DNA from: Candidatus Gastranaerophilales bacterium | GTDB taxonomy: Bacteria; Cyanobacteriota; Vampirovibrionia; Gastranaerophilales; Gastranaerophilaceae | Reading direction: 5' to 3' | DNA length: 64,000 nucleotides | Assembly (NCBI GenBank): GCA_944325555.1 | Contig: CALVAN010000002.1 | Coordinates: forward strand, 112,025-176,024 | Part shown: one piece after another, positions 26,593 to 35,017 of the stretch | Position numbering within the stretch: position 1 is the stretch's first letter | Layout: each line of letters starts with the position of its first letter | Position numbers and translations under genes: made by a program | The notes under the pieces: generated by a model | Database searches by the model: none | What the model was told of the DNA's origin: nothing | The model's input: only the letters and a program-made list of their open reading frames with translations

Positions 26593-27459
26593 TTACTTGC
26601 CGGCCATTTGGCTTGCTACTTCTTCAGCAAAATTGTCTTGTCTTTTTTCAAGACCTTCGCCCAATACGTAGCGAACAAATGATTTGATTTGCAATTTGCC
26701 TTCAATCAATTGAGCAACTGTTTCGTCAGGATTTTTAACAAACGGCTGTTCCAACAAGCATCTTGAAGCCATCAATTTGTTAATTCTGCCTTCAACGATT
26801 TTTGCTCTGATGTTTTCAGGTTTTTTAGCAAGGTCTTCTTTACCCATTTCGATTCTTGTTTCTTCATCGATAACGGATTGTGGAATTTCTTCTCTTGAAA
26901 CGAATTCAGGAGCGTTTGATGCGATGTGCAAGCAGATGTCTTTTTCAAGAGTTTCATCAGCTTTGTCTGTATTTAACAGAACACCGATTTTACCGTTGTG
27001 AATATAAGTAGCGGGGTTGCCTTCAACGATTACAAATCTTCTTACAGTGATTTTTTCACCGATTGTAGCAACTTTTTCTTTAACAATATCTTCGATTTTC
27101 TTACCGCATTTTGCACAAGTGGAAGCTAATAACTCTTCAACATTGGCAGGTTTTGTTGCAACAACCTGTTTTGCAAGGTTAGAAACAAGTTCTTTAAACT
27201 CATCATTTTTTGCAACGAAGTCAGTTTCGCAGTTTACTTCAATCATTGCACCGACATTGCCTTCAATATATGAACCTACCAAACCTTCAGCAGCAATTCT
27301 GCCCATTTTCTTTTCAGCGGAAGCAATACCTTTTTGACGAAGGAATTCCATTGCTTTTTCCATATCACCGTTGTTTTCAACAAGAGCTTTTTTTGCATCA
27401 AGAATACCTGCACCGGTTTTTTCTCTGAGTTCTTTTACCATAGCAGCAGTTATTGTCAT
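26593..27459 (-). CDS. tsf: Translation elongation factor Ts
   Basis: A protein of 288 residues, the normal EF-Ts length. The N-terminal UBA-like domain VKELREKTGAGILDAKKALVE, GRIAAEGLVGSYIEGN, INVNCETDF-type block (EVNCETDFVAKNDEF), and LLEQPFVKNPDETVAQLI are all typical. EF-Ts exchanges GDP on EF-Tu. It follows rpsB as in most bacteria, but a terminator-like hairpin lies between the two genes. The ribosome binding site GAGAGGA precedes the ATG. Confidence 0.98.
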   Translation of the reverse strand: MTITAAMVKELREKTGAGILDAKKALVENNGDMEKAMEFLRQKGIASAEKKMGRIAAEGLVGSYIEGNVGAMIEVNCETDFVAKNDEFKELVSNLAKQVVATKPANVEELLASTCAKCGKKIEDIVKEKVATIGEKITVRRFVIVEGNPATYIHNGKIGVLLNTDKADETLEKDICLHIASNAPEFVSREEIPQSVIDEETRIEMGKEDLAKKPENIRAKIVEGRINKLMASRCLLEQPFVKNPDETVAQLIEGKLQIKSFVRYVLGEGLEKRQDNFAEEVASQMAGK

Positions 27460-27502
27460 AATTGTTATCCTCTCTGTTTGTTTTAATAAACCTTAGATAT
27501 AA

Positions 27503-27521
27503 CCCTGATGTTTATACAGGG
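27503..27521 (-). promoter_or_regulatory. Leader hairpin upstream of tsf
   Basis: CCCTG and CAGGG (27503-27507 and 27517-27521) enclose a 9-base loop, about 45 bases before the tsf ATG and after the rpsB-tsf terminator. It could be part of a tsf leader or protect the mRNA 5' end. The evidence is structural only. Confidence 0.3.
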
Positions 27522-27559
27522 GAGTACATTTCAAAAAATACTTTCTATCTTGAAATATT

Positions 27560-27595
27560 AAAAAAGCAGGCAGGAATTTTCCGACCTGCTTTTTT
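27560..27595 (-). terminator. Terminator or attenuator between rpsB and tsf
   Basis: Arms 27560-27570 and 27585-27595 form an 11-base stem with A6 and T6 tracts, and a second small GGAA-TT-TTCC hairpin sits in the loop. On the minus strand it lies 11 bases after the rpsB stop. It would end most rpsB transcripts or reduce read-through into tsf. Confidence 0.85.
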
Positions 27596-27605
27596 AAATT
27601 TTTAA

Positions 27606-28388
27606 TTATGCTTCAGCCGGAGCTTCTTCAGCTTTAGCTTCTTCTGTAACGCCTGCATCTTCTGCTTTAATAGTTTCTGCTTTAGCGCCTACAGCTTTGT
27701 TTTCTCTTAATTGTTTGCCTTCTAAAACAGCATCAGCTAATTTAGCGGCTATCAATCTTATTGAACGAATAGCATCATCGTTACCCGGGATGATGTAATC
27801 GATTCCGTCAGGGTTTGCGTTTGTATCAGCAAGACAAATTACAGGAATGTGCAATTTGTTAGCTTCTGCAATAGCGATGTCTTCTTTTTTCTGGTCAACA
27901 ACAAAGATAATGTCGGGCATACCGCGCATTTCTTTGATACCGCCTAAAGTTTTAGACAATTTTTCAAGTTTTTTTGTCATTTGAACAACTTCTTTTTTGG
28001 GAAGTTTGTCGATGTGACCTGAATTTACGAAGTCTTCGAGTTCTCTCAATTTATTAACTCTTCCTCTGATAGTTTCAAAGTTAGTTAACAAACCGCCGAG
28101 CCATCTTCTGTTGATATAATACATTCCGCATCTTTGTGCTTCCTGTGCAACAACTTCAGTAGCCTGTTTTTTTGTACCTACGAAAAGAACGTTTTTGCCT
28201 CTTGCTGCAAATTCTTTAACGATTTCGTAAGCTTCATCCAATTTATCTGAAGTTTTTCTCAAATCTATTACATAGATTCCGTTTCTTGCACCGTAAATGT
28301 ACGGTTTCATTTTTGGGTTCCATCTTTGTGTCTGGTGTCCGAAGTGTACTCCGGCTTCGAGTAAATCAATCATTGATGCTACCGGCAT
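27606..28388 (-). CDS. rpsB: 30S ribosomal protein S2
   Basis: A protein of 260 residues. [63 protein letters not shown] and [12 protein letters not shown]...[34 protein letters not shown] are the S2 signatures. The C-terminal Ala/Glu-rich tail (about 232-260) is a common low-complexity extension. GGAGAAAAAG precedes the ATG. It is preceded by a structured leader and followed by a terminator. Confidence 0.99.
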   Translation of the reverse strand: MPVASMIDLLEAGVHFGHQTQRWNPKMKPYIYGARNGIYVIDLRKTSDKLDEAYEIVKEFAARGKNVLFVGTKKQATEVVAQEAQRCGMYYINRRWLGGLLTNFETIRGRVNKLRELEDFVNSGHIDKLPKKEVVQMTKKLEKLSKTLGGIKEMRGMPDIIFVVDQKKEDIAIAEANKLHIPVICLADTNANPDGIDYIIPGNDDAIRSIRLIAAKLADAVLEGKQLRENKAVGAKAETIKAEDAGVTEEAKAEEAPAEA

Positions 28389-28511
28389 CTTTTTCTCCTT
28401 TTCTTGCGGACTTTAACTTACTAGGAAGGGTGTTTTGCCTTAAAGCCTTTGCTTTTCAGCCCCGACTGGTTCCGTCTAAAGTCCAATTACTGTACTACAA
28501 TAAAAATTATA
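28389..28511 (-). promoter_or_regulatory. Promoter and structured leader RNA of rpsB (candidate S2 autoregulatory element)
   Basis: On the minus strand a TATAAT box (28506-28511) is followed by about 110 bases before the rpsB ATG. The leader has an 8-base long-range pairing GGACTTTA / TAAAGTCC (28477-28484 with 28408-28415 on the complement) that closes a domain of about 75 bases. Inside it is a small hairpin AAAGC-AAAG-GCTTT and a GC-rich segment. S2 mRNA leaders that bind S2 are known in other bacteria. Membership in a known class cannot be tested here. Confidence 0.5.
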
Positions 28512-28653
28512 TCCCAAACAAAATATAAGAAAACATGGACGGTTTATATTGCTTAATAATTCAACACTAAAAATTTTTATTTAATATATAATTGGAAAAA
28601 ATAACTATTAAATATTTTGAAATATAATACATTTTTAGACAAAGGTCAGGAGT

Positions 28654-29793
28654 ATGGCAGACAAAAAAACAAAGAAAAAAATCAAAGTAGCGTTTCCTCA
28701 TATGGGGAATATTTATATTGCTTGGGGGTCAGCATTAAGGAGATTGGGGATAGAACCTTTTATCCCGCCGTATTCAAGTAAAAGGACTCTTTCTTTAGGT
28801 ACAAAAAACAGCCCTGAGTCAATTTGTCTGCCTTATAAATTAATTTTGGGCAACTTTATAGAAGCTATCGAGGGCGGTGCTGATTATGTAGCTATGATTT
28901 CGTCTCCGGGTATTTGCCGTCTTGGTGAATACGGTGCAGGTATCCAAAATACGCTTGCAGACATGGGTTATCACGCAAATTACATAGAGCTTCAGTTATA
29001 TGACGGCGTAAAAGGTATGTACAAATTTTTAACCGAATTAAGCGGAGTAAAAAACCCGATAACCATTTTAAGAGCTATTGTTTTTGCCTTTAGAAAAGTG
29101 TTTGCCACTGACAGAATGGAAAACCTGCTTTCCTATTACAGAGCAAGAGAAATACATCCTGGTGATGCAGAAAAAGCTTTTAAAAAGGGGATGAAACTTA
29201 TTTATGAAGCCAACCACTACAAAGAATTAAAAAAAGCAGAAAAGCAGGCTTCTGCAGAAATTAAAAAAGTACAAATTGACCCGAAGCGAGATGTTTTACA
29301 TGTCGATTTAACTGGCGAAATTTATCTGGTTCAAGACCCGTTTTCAAACCAGAATATTGAGCGTGAACTCGGGAAAATGGGTGTGCAGACAAGAAGAACC
29401 CTCACTGTTTCAAGCTTTTTAAGAGATGCAATCATCCCTAAGATGTTTGTTAAAGGAGAAACACACCTTGAAAGAGCAATAAGACTTGCAAAACCTTACC
29501 TTGCAAGAGATATAGGCGGTGACTCATTGGAATGTGTATCTGATATTGTTTATGCAAATGAAAATGGGAAAGACGGTATTATTCACGTAAGCCCGTTCAC
29601 CTGCATGCCGGAAATTATGTCACAAAACTTTTTCCCTGCTATAAGAGAAAACTGTGAAATTCCGATTTTGCCGTTGATTCTTGATGAACAAACCGGTAAA
29701 GCAGGATACATTACACGTCTTGAGGCTTTTGTCGATCTTATGAGAAGACGTAAAAGAAAAAAAGAAATGGAATTAGCGCAAACAGCTAAATAA
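28654..29793 (+). CDS. 2-hydroxyacyl-CoA dehydratase / CoA-activase-related protein
   Basis: A protein of 379 residues with SD CAGGAG before the ATG. Blocks VAFPHMGNIYIAWGSALRRLG, SPESICLPYKLILGNF, SSPGICRLGEYG and HVSPFTCMPEIMSQNF match the HgdB/DUF2229-type proteins linked to 2-hydroxyacyl-CoA dehydratase activation. Conserved Cys residues in ICLP, GICR, LECV and FTCMPE could bind an iron-sulfur cluster, which suggests an anaerobic metabolism. The usual partner with the ASKHA ATPase activase domain is not adjacent. The substrate is unknown. Confidence 0.8.
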   Translation: MADKKTKKKIKVAFPHMGNIYIAWGSALRRLGIEPFIPPYSSKRTLSLGTKNSPESICLPYKLILGNFIEAIEGGADYVAMISSPGICRLGEYGAGIQNTLADMGYHANYIELQLYDGVKGMYKFLTELSGVKNPITILRAIVFAFRKVFATDRMENLLSYYRAREIHPGDAEKAFKKGMKLIYEANHYKELKKAEKQASAEIKKVQIDPKRDVLHVDLTGEIYLVQDPFSNQNIERELGKMGVQTRRTLTVSSFLRDAIIPKMFVKGETHLERAIRLAKPYLARDIGGDSLECVSDIVYANENGKDGIIHVSPFTCMPEIMSQNFFPAIRENCEIPILPLILDEQTGKAGYITRLEAFVDLMRRRKRKKEMELAQTAK

Positions 29794-29828
29794 TGTATTG
29801 CAGCTATTTGTATAAGAAAATTGATTCC

Positions 29829-29867
29829 AAAAATACAAGGTTTGTTTTTTACAATCCTTGTATTTTT
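29829..29867 (+). terminator. Rho-independent terminator
   Basis: A perfect 12-base stem (29829-29840 with 29856-29867) with a 15-base loop, ending in TTTTT. It lies 36 bases after the stop of the CoA-dehydratase-related gene. Confidence 0.9.
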
Positions 29868-30035
29868 ACTAACCTATTTTCTTTTACTGCTTATATGCAG
29901 AATATTGTTGCTGGTTTGGATAATATAATCAAAAATTGCAAAATAATTATTAATATATAAAAAATCTTGTAAAAAACCTTTTTTTGAGGTACTTTTGTCA
30001 TGAATATGCTCGAGTAAGAAAGAGGAGAAAAACTC

Positions 30036-30995
30036 ATGGCAGAAAGAAAATTAGTAGGAACAGGCGAAATGTTCAAAAAAGCACTTGCCGGCAAATATGC
30101 TATCGGTGCTTACAATGTTAACAACATGGAAATCTTGCAAGGTATTGCAGAAGCAGCTGAAGAAACAAGATCACCTATCATTCTTCAGGTATCTGCAGGT
30201 GCAAGAAAATATGCTAACCAAACTTACTTAATCAAATTGGTAGAAGCAGCTTTGGCTACAACTACAGTACCTATAGCACTTCACTTAGACCACGGTGCAG
30301 ACTTTGATATTTGTAAAGCTTGTATTGACGGCGGTTTCTCATCAGTTATGATTGACGGTTCAAGATTCCCGCTCGAAGAAAACATTGCTTTAACTAAAAA
30401 AGTTGTTGAATACGCTCATGAAAGAGGCGTTTCAGTTGAAGCTGAACTTGGTAAATTGGCTGGTGTAGAAGACGATGTTAAAGTTGCTGCACACCATGCA
30501 ACTTATACAGATCCTGAAGAAGCAGCAAGATTTGTTAAAGAAACAGGCTGCGATTCTCTGGCTATTGCTATCGGTACTTCTCACGGTGCTTACAAATTCA
30601 AAGGCGAAGCTAAACTCGACTTTGAAAGATTGGCTGAATGTAAAAAAGCTATCTATGACGTAGTAGGTTATGATTATCCTATCGTACTTCACGGTTCATC
30701 TTCAGTACCTAAAGAATTTGTTGAAAAATGCAACAAATTCGGCGGTCAATTACCTGATGCACAAGGTGTTCCTGAAGATATGCTTAACTATGCTTCTAAA
30801 CACGGTGTAGCTAAAATCAACATCGATACAGACTTGAGATTGGCTATGACTTCTACTATCAGAGAATTCTTCATTGAACATCCTGATAAATTCGATCCTC
30901 GTGAATACATGGGACCTGGTAGAACAGCCGTTAAAGAAATGGTTATGCACAAAATGAGAGATGTATTAGGCACAGCAGGTCACGCTGACGACTAA
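30036..30995 (+). CDS. fba: Fructose-bisphosphate aldolase, class II
   Basis: A protein of 319 residues. ALHLDHGADFD contains the first zinc-binding His, VEAELGKLAGVEDD the acidic residue, AIGTSHGAYKFKG and IVLHGSSSVP the other His ligands, and NIDTDLRLAMTSTIREF the substrate-binding segment. It cleaves fructose-1,6-bisphosphate to DHAP and glyceraldehyde-3-phosphate in glycolysis and gluconeogenesis. A strong SD (AGAGGAG) precedes the ATG, and codon use looks like that of a highly expressed gene. It is monocistronic, with terminators on both sides. Confidence 0.98.
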   Translation: MAERKLVGTGEMFKKALAGKYAIGAYNVNNMEILQGIAEAAEETRSPIILQVSAGARKYANQTYLIKLVEAALATTTVPIALHLDHGADFDICKACIDGGFSSVMIDGSRFPLEENIALTKKVVEYAHERGVSVEAELGKLAGVEDDVKVAAHHATYTDPEEAARFVKETGCDSLAIAIGTSHGAYKFKGEAKLDFERLAECKKAIYDVVGYDYPIVLHGSSSVPKEFVEKCNKFGGQLPDAQGVPEDMLNYASKHGVAKINIDTDLRLAMTSTIREFFIEHPDKFDPREYMGPGRTAVKEMVMHKMRDVLGTAGHADD

Positions 30996-31016
30996 TTAAA
31001 AACTCGTGTTAAAAGC

Positions 31017-31049
31017 AACAGGTCTTCTCAAAAGGAAGACCTGTTTTTT
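31017..31049 (+). terminator. Rho-independent terminator of fba
   Basis: An 11-base stem (31017-31027 with 31035-31045), a 7-base loop and T6. The T tract runs into the stop codon of the converging gene at 31048, so the two genes share this compact 3' region. Confidence 0.92.
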
Positions 31050-32232
31050 ATATAATATTATCAAACGTATTTTGGGCAGAGCCTCCGGCTAGTTTGTCCA
31101 ATTCTGCTTGGAAATTTTTTAGAAAATCATCAAACAAGTTTTGCGGGTTTATCGTGGTTTGTGATTTTGCCGCTTCCGCCTGTAAACTTCTGGCAAATTC
31201 TTCAAGCTGCTTTTGCGAATCAGTATCGGTTAGACCGTGCCAAAATTCTTCATCCGCTGCTTTTTTGTTGGCTGCGTTTATTTTTTCCATTTTTTGAGTT
31301 GCTTCTCTGATATTTTTGTTTATTCTGACGAGTTCGGGGGTATCATCAACAAAACTTATAAAAACATATCCGTCAGGCAAACCTAAATCTTTGCTTGCTT
31401 TTACGCTTTTGATTGAATTTATTGCATCTTCAAGCTCTTTTTTGAAAGTATCGTCAAATTTTGCGTAAGTACCATTCGGCGAGTGCAGCTCTTTAAGCAA
31501 TACTTCTTTCATTTTTGTGGGATTTTCTCTCAATGCAATGTTTGAACCTGCGTCACGTTCAAGTTGAAATATGAAGTTATCTTTACGTGGGAATCCCAGC
31601 ATCATTCCGATAAAATCCGTATTATCTCTGTTTTTATAAGGGCTGTTTTCTCCGGTTAATATTTTATAAATCTCTTCATCAGAGGCTGTTTTTGGCAGAT
31701 TGAGTCTTTGTGTGTAAAAATCTTTGTTTCTGTGAATGTTTTCAAAAGCTGCTTTTTTGTTTATAACAAATGCCCCGCGCCAATCTTCAAATTTACAAAG
31801 TACCGTATCAAAGTCCGGTGATTTTATTTTTGTAAAGAGTGGAGAATGACTCGTGAAAACTGCCGGGCGTGCTCCCGTAGACATCAAAATAAAAGATTCA
31901 GTATCAAATTCTTTTCTCAAATGAGCCAAAAGTTCTTGCCGCTCAAGCTCGTTAAGATTTTGGGTTGACGGCAATCCCTTTAATTTGAATTTATTCAGCA
32001 TAAGCAGAGCATCACTGCATCTTTCCTGCTCTTGAGGATACAGCCTTTTTAACCCGCTGTTGTGTATTTTAAACACAAACGGCATCTGTTCTTGTGCTTT
32101 TGCGCCTGCGTATGTTAAAGATTCCGTCTGTATCGGGGTGGTAACTTTTCTTGTGCCCAGGATGCTTTCTGCGGGCTTTCTTACGTATGCCGTAATATTT
32201 TTGATCGTATTCAAGGATATTGCCATAAACAA
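31048..32232 (-). CDS. Large hypothetical protein, no recognised domain
   Basis: A protein of 394 residues. A TTG at 32232 has AAGG seven bases upstream, while an ATG two codons later (32226) is too far from it, so either start is possible. It has no signal peptide and no membrane segment. The N-terminus is rich in Ser, Thr, Ile and Ala. The middle contains conserved-looking stretches (GARPAVFTSHSPLFTKIKSP, CKFEDWRGAFVINKKA, DFIGMMLGFPRKDNFIFQLE). The C-terminal third is helical and probably coiled-coil (about 300-380). Function unknown. It lies next to a lytic transglycosylase on the same strand. Confidence 0.7.
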   Translation of the reverse strand: MFMAISLNTIKNITAYVRKPAESILGTRKVTTPIQTESLTYAGAKAQEQMPFVFKIHNSGLKRLYPQEQERCSDALLMLNKFKLKGLPSTQNLNELERQELLAHLRKEFDTESFILMSTGARPAVFTSHSPLFTKIKSPDFDTVLCKFEDWRGAFVINKKAAFENIHRNKDFYTQRLNLPKTASDEEIYKILTGENSPYKNRDNTDFIGMMLGFPRKDNFIFQLERDAGSNIALRENPTKMKEVLLKELHSPNGTYAKFDDTFKKELEDAINSIKSVKASKDLGLPDGYVFISFVDDTPELVRINKNIREATQKMEKINAANKKAADEEFWHGLTDTDSQKQLEEFARSLQAEAAKSQTTINPQNLFDDFLKNFQAELDKLAGGSAQNTFDNII

Positions 32233-32332
32233 AAAATAACCTTTTTAACCTAACCTATGGTTATATAAAGTATTTTTTCGTTAAAAAATTGCCTTTAAAT
32301 ATACAAAAAACCGAATATTTAAAAAATCTTTG

Positions 32333-33220
32333 TTAAACCGGTTGCTTAGCTTCTTTTTGCAGTTTTTTGTAGATAGCGGAATACTTTTGAATGCTTTCGA
32401 AAACTTCACGTGCATATTTTTCTTTTGTGCTGCTGCCGTTATAATTTTTTAATGCTTTTTTTACGTTGCCGCCTGATTCTTGCAAACGCATCATATATGC
32501 CATTGCTCCGACTTTTATGTTAATGGAGTCGTGATTTAATAATTCATTTACCAAAGTTTTGTATGTTGGATGATCTTTTTTTAAATCATTAAGAGCACTG
32601 TGATAAAGTCTGTCTCTCCCTTTTTGATACATATCTTTAACCGTGATGTTGGTAATTTGCATCAAGCCCTTTGCTCCATTACCGTTTAGTCCGCTATGGA
32701 AATGAGTTTCCTGTCTTATTATGCAGGCTATGGTTATCGGATCAGCTCCGAGTTCGTTTGCAATGTTTAGTATTGTTGATGCCATTTTATTTTTATTTAG
32801 ATTTTGGGGAAGGTTTTTGTCCTCCTGCATAATTCTGAGAATTACTTGTCTTTGTAACATTTTATCTTGAGAAGAAACTGCTGTTATTGAATAGTTGTAA
32901 ATCGGTTTTATATAAGACCTGATTCTAAAAAGAGAATCTTTAAAGCCGTTGATTTCCGGAACAACATAAGGCATTGGACCCATTTTTACACCTTCCGGCA
33001 GTTTGGTAATCAATATATCTGATTTTGGTGATGCAGCTGTTTTCACAAATTGGTCTATAATCGGCATGCGTACGAGATGTCCTGCTTGCATTGCGGCAAG
33101 TGTTCCCATAGCACTAAGCTCCATTGCTTTTGCAAGTTTTTTAATTTTTTTATTGTGTTTGTTTATGTTGATTCTGTAAGCCCTATATATTACGGTAGGC
33201 TTAGTCAGTTTACGGATCAT
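32333..33220 (-). CDS. Lytic transglycosylase-like (SLT) protein
   Basis: A protein of 295 residues. The C-terminal SLT/lysozyme-like domain (about 145-290) has the catalytic-type Glu171 in IIRQETHFHSG, followed by GAKGLMQIT and a helical AMAYMMRLQESGGNVKKALKNYNG segment. It should cleave the glycan strands of peptidoglycan. The N-terminus is very basic (Arg/Lys-rich to residue 32), then MELSAMGTLAAMQAG. It is not a clear Sec signal peptide. A C-rich signal or lipobox is missing, so its export route is uncertain. Confidence 0.88.
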   Translation of the reverse strand: MIRKLTKPTVIYRAYRININKHNKKIKKLAKAMELSAMGTLAAMQAGHLVRMPIIDQFVKTAASPKSDILITKLPEGVKMGPMPYVVPEINGFKDSLFRIRSYIKPIYNYSITAVSSQDKMLQRQVILRIMQEDKNLPQNLNKNKMASTILNIANELGADPITIACIIRQETHFHSGLNGNGAKGLMQITNITVKDMYQKGRDRLYHSALNDLKKDHPTYKTLVNELLNHDSINIKVGAMAYMMRLQESGGNVKKALKNYNGSSTKEKYAREVFESIQKYSAIYKKLQKEAKQPV

Positions 33221-33339
33221 TTTTGTTGTCCTTTTGTTATTAATAAAAGTGATTTCGGCAAAAATTATAATAGCACAAAAGATATTAAAAATGTAAATAA
33301 CTTGAACATAAAATTTTTAAACAATATAATGAATTAACT

Positions 33340-34644
33340 ATGGGAGATAATAAATTTAAACAGGTATTAGAAAATATTCCGTCGATTTTGTCATCTGACG
33401 ATGATTTGGATAAAAATTTTGCAAAGTCGATTCTTCAGTTTCAAAAAATAGTGGATTTTGATTGCGCCTATATCTGCTATCTTAATGCAGGTTGTGCAAA
33501 TATTCAGTACAGGATGTTCTCTTGCAAAGATTTACCTGTTGAGCCTGAATGTAATGTTATAAACTTCCCCGAGATACTAAAAACAAAGTTATACGATAAT
33601 GATGTTTTTACCTTCGACGAGAATTCAGCCTTTTTTAATGCATTAAAGCTTCAAAAAACAGGCTCTGCTTTTTTGATTGCAAAATTAAATATAAGGGAAA
33701 CCGTATTCGGGTTTATGATGATTGCTCGGACAAGCTCTTTTCCGTTTACAAAACAGGATGAAGAACTTGCTAAAGCTACGGCTGCGTTAATTTCTTATTC
33801 AATTAAAGATTCAGAGCTGTCAAATGTATTTAAACTGCAATTAAGGGCTTTGCAAGACAGTATTGTTGAAAAAACAGAAGCTTTTGCAACAATAAAAAAA
33901 CAGAATGAAAAAATTCTGGCTGCTGACAAGGTAAAAAATGAATTTCTTGCCAATATTTCTCATGAATTGAGAACACCGCTTAATGCAATAATCGGTTTTT
34001 CTGAAGCTTTAAGTATGAAAATATTCGGTCCTCTAAATGAAAAACAAACAGAATATGTTACTGATATCCACGTATCCGGCTTGCATCTGCTGGGGATGAT
34101 AAACGAAATCCTTGAGCTTTCCAAAATAGAAGCAAAAGCAATAAAACTTTCTCTTTCCAGATTTAATCTGCAAACTTCGGTAAACGAGGTTGTTAACATA
34201 GTAAGACCGCTTGCAAATAAAAAACATATTGATTTACAAAAGTCGGCAAAAGATTTTCTTGAAATTGAAGCTGACTATCAAAAAATCCAGCAAATTTTGT
34301 ATAATCTTTTGAGCAATGCCATAAAATTTACGCCTGATGAGGGCAAAATTGAAATCGGTTACAAAAAGCAGGAAGAAACTGTTTTGCTATGGGTGCAAGA
34401 TAACGGAGTTGGCATTGATAAAAAATACGAGGGCAAAATCTTTGGCAAGTTTGTTCAGTTAAATAATGTTTATTCCAAAAAAGAAAGTTCAACGGGGCTT
34501 GGCTTAACAATTACAAAGGAACTTGTTGAGCTTCATCACGGAAGAATCTGGTTTGAAAGTGTTGTAGGAGAAGGAACTACATTCTTTGTGGAATTGCCTC
34601 TTATACAACCTAAAAATAATGATAAAGATAATAAAGAAAATTAA
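33340..34644 (+). CDS. GAF-like sensor histidine kinase
   Basis: A cytosolic protein of 434 residues. A GAF-like sensor region (about 1-155) is followed by a coiled coil (about 160-200), HisKA with His208 in LANISHELRTPLNAIIG, and a complete ATPase domain (QILYNLLSNAIKF, VQDNGVGID, IFGKFVQLNN, STGLGLTITKELVELHHG). It is followed after 6 bases by a single-domain response regulator, which is its probable phosphate acceptor. The sensor region contains six Cys residues, so redox or metal sensing is possible. Confidence 0.94.
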   Translation: MGDNKFKQVLENIPSILSSDDDLDKNFAKSILQFQKIVDFDCAYICYLNAGCANIQYRMFSCKDLPVEPECNVINFPEILKTKLYDNDVFTFDENSAFFNALKLQKTGSAFLIAKLNIRETVFGFMMIARTSSFPFTKQDEELAKATAALISYSIKDSELSNVFKLQLRALQDSIVEKTEAFATIKKQNEKILAADKVKNEFLANISHELRTPLNAIIGFSEALSMKIFGPLNEKQTEYVTDIHVSGLHLLGMINEILELSKIEAKAIKLSLSRFNLQTSVNEVVNIVRPLANKKHIDLQKSAKDFLEIEADYQKIQQILYNLLSNAIKFTPDEGKIEIGYKKQEETVLLWVQDNGVGIDKKYEGKIFGKFVQLNNVYSKKESSTGLGLTITKELVELHHGRIWFESVVGEGTTFFVELPLIQPKNNDKDNKEN

Positions 34645-34650
34645 TAAAAT

Positions 34651-34995
34651 ATGGGCAAAATACTTTTAGTCGAAGATAACGAGCTGAATTTAAAATTAAT
34701 GAAGGATATCCTTGAGGCACAGTCATATTCCGTTGATACGGCAATGGACGGACAGACAGGATTGGATAAAGCATTGGCAAATGAATATGCACTTATTATT
34801 TTGGATATTCAAATGCCGGTTGTTTCGGGATATGATTTTTTGCGTGCGTATGATAAAAAAAATCCAGTCATTGTTGTTTCAGCCTGTGCAATGGAAAATG
34901 AAGTAAACAAAGCAAAAGAACTCGGCTGCGCTGATTACATCTCTAAACCGATTCAGCTTGTTGAATTTTTAAATACTGTTAAAAAATATTTATAA
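34651..34995 (+). CDS. Single-domain (CheY-like) response regulator
   Basis: A receiver domain of 114 residues only. The acidic pair is in LVEDNELN, the phospho-acceptor Asp52 in LIILDIQMP, and Lys99 in YISKPIQ. There is no output domain, so it acts by protein interaction or in a phosphorelay. It starts 6 bases after the histidine kinase stop. Confidence 0.95.
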   Translation: MGKILLVEDNELNLKLMKDILEAQSYSVDTAMDGQTGLDKALANEYALIILDIQMPVVSGYDFLRAYDKKNPVIVVSACAMENEVNKAKELGCADYISKPIQLVEFLNTVKKYL

Positions 34996-35017
34996 TTCCA
35001 TCGTGTTGATAATTATA

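Noticed and set aside
26266..26682. A 138-codon + strand ORF opposite the metallopeptidase 5' end and the tsf 3' end.
   Set aside because: It overlaps a terminator and the ends of two real genes on the other strand. No ribosome binding site was seen.
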